The notes under the pieces: model-generated
Databases searched by the model: none
Told to the model about the DNA's origin: nothing
What the model saw: only the letters and a program-made list of their open reading frames with translations
Made by a program: the position numbers and the translations under genes
Assembly: GCF_012933445.1 (NCBI RefSeq)
Contig: NZ_JABBNC010000058.1
Coordinates: forward strand, 1 to 41,799
Direction of reading: 5' to 3'
DNA: 41,799 nucleotides
Origin: Actinoplanes sp. TBRC 11911
GTDB taxonomy: Bacteria > Actinomycetota > Actinomycetes > Mycobacteriales > Micromonosporaceae
Shown: positions 41,476 through 41,799 of the stretch, piece after piece
How positions within the stretch are numbered: position 1 is the stretch's first letter
How the letters are laid out: the number at the start of each line of letters is the position of its first letter

Positions 41476-41799
41476 GACCCCTCCCCACCACAAGATCACC
41501 GTTGGCGGGTTGCCCGGGGGCCTCGGTCGGAAACCGAAATTCTGACCGGCGTGCTCAAGGCGACTGTGCGTGACCCTTCAGATCGGGGCCCCGGCGTCAG
41601 ACTAATTGACGAGCTCAAGATCTCGAGGACGTTACCGGTGTCAACGGACGACCCAACCAGACAACGAGCCAGAGACCAGCCCCGATTTACACGCCTGCGA
41701 GGCGTCACCCGAAGGGGATAGGGGGACTAAGTAGTCGTTACCTGGTCGCCCGGCAGGATCTGGAATGGATGAGTGTCGCCCAATTGCCGGGTCGTCCAA
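41476..41799. other. 324-bp end stretch without a confident gene
   Basis: Presumably the upstream flank of the IS110 remnant. Frames here (for example 41496-41708) show no domain features or ribosome sites. No terminal repeats or tRNA seen. Confidence 0.4.

Overview
The window is chromosomal DNA of a high-GC actinomycete. Nearly all genes show strong G/C third positions, GTG starts and stop/start overlaps, and the gene families (GntR-controlled iol operon with an ABC importer, Cgl0158-type aldolase, LacI/GntR regulators) are typical of Actinomycetota. A Micromonosporaceae-like host (Actinoplanes or relative) is my best guess, at low confidence.

Layout. (1) 1-5.2 kb: a divergent TetR regulator, an FAD monooxygenase and two MFS exporters. 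The TetR/monooxygenase gap carries four 15-bp palindromes CTGAC-N5-GTCAG. (2) 5.2-8.5 kb: a LacI regulator divergent from a Gfo/Idh/MocA dehydrogenase and a sugar-isomerase TIM barrel, with a 14-bp palindromic operator at the promoter. (3) 8.6-12.3 kb: a membrane-anchored M4 metallopeptidase, a GDPD-type phosphodiesterase and a GT1 glycosyltransferase. (4) 12.3-21.0 kb, minus strand: an eight-gene, translationally coupled biosynthetic operon: OleA-like ketosynthase, P450, OleC-like beta-lactone synthetase, condensation-domain-like acyltransferase, acyl-AMP ligase, PLP aminotransferase with altered cofactor residues, carrier protein, and MupA-type luciferase-like monooxygenase. I do not recognise this combination; it is the most promising undescribed system here.

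(5) 21.1-33.9 kb: a complete myo-inositol catabolic operon on the minus strand (iolC, aldolase, iolB, iolD, iolA, ABC binding protein/permease/ATPase, iolE-like, iolG, iolH), divergent from a GntR/UTRA regulator. A perfect palindrome TTTGTCATGACAAA abuts the operon's -35 box. Import, oxidation (IolG), dehydration (IolE), ring opening (IolD), isomerisation (IolB), phosphorylation (IolC), aldol cleavage and oxidation to acyl-CoA (IolA) are all represented.

(6) 33.9-36.3 kb: an accessory patch with a terminator, a 77-bp near-perfect hairpin, a two-repeat degenerate type I-E-like CRISPR remnant without cas genes, IS21-like end repeats, and an A/T-richer PIN-like nuclease gene. (7) 36.3-41.8 kb: a small membrane protein, a 1013-residue TIR-STAND-TPR protein (likely immune-type effector), two small co-oriented genes (one overlooked 42-residue membrane protein), an orphan NarL-like regulator without phospho-acceptor Asp, and the 5' remnant of an IS110-family transposase.
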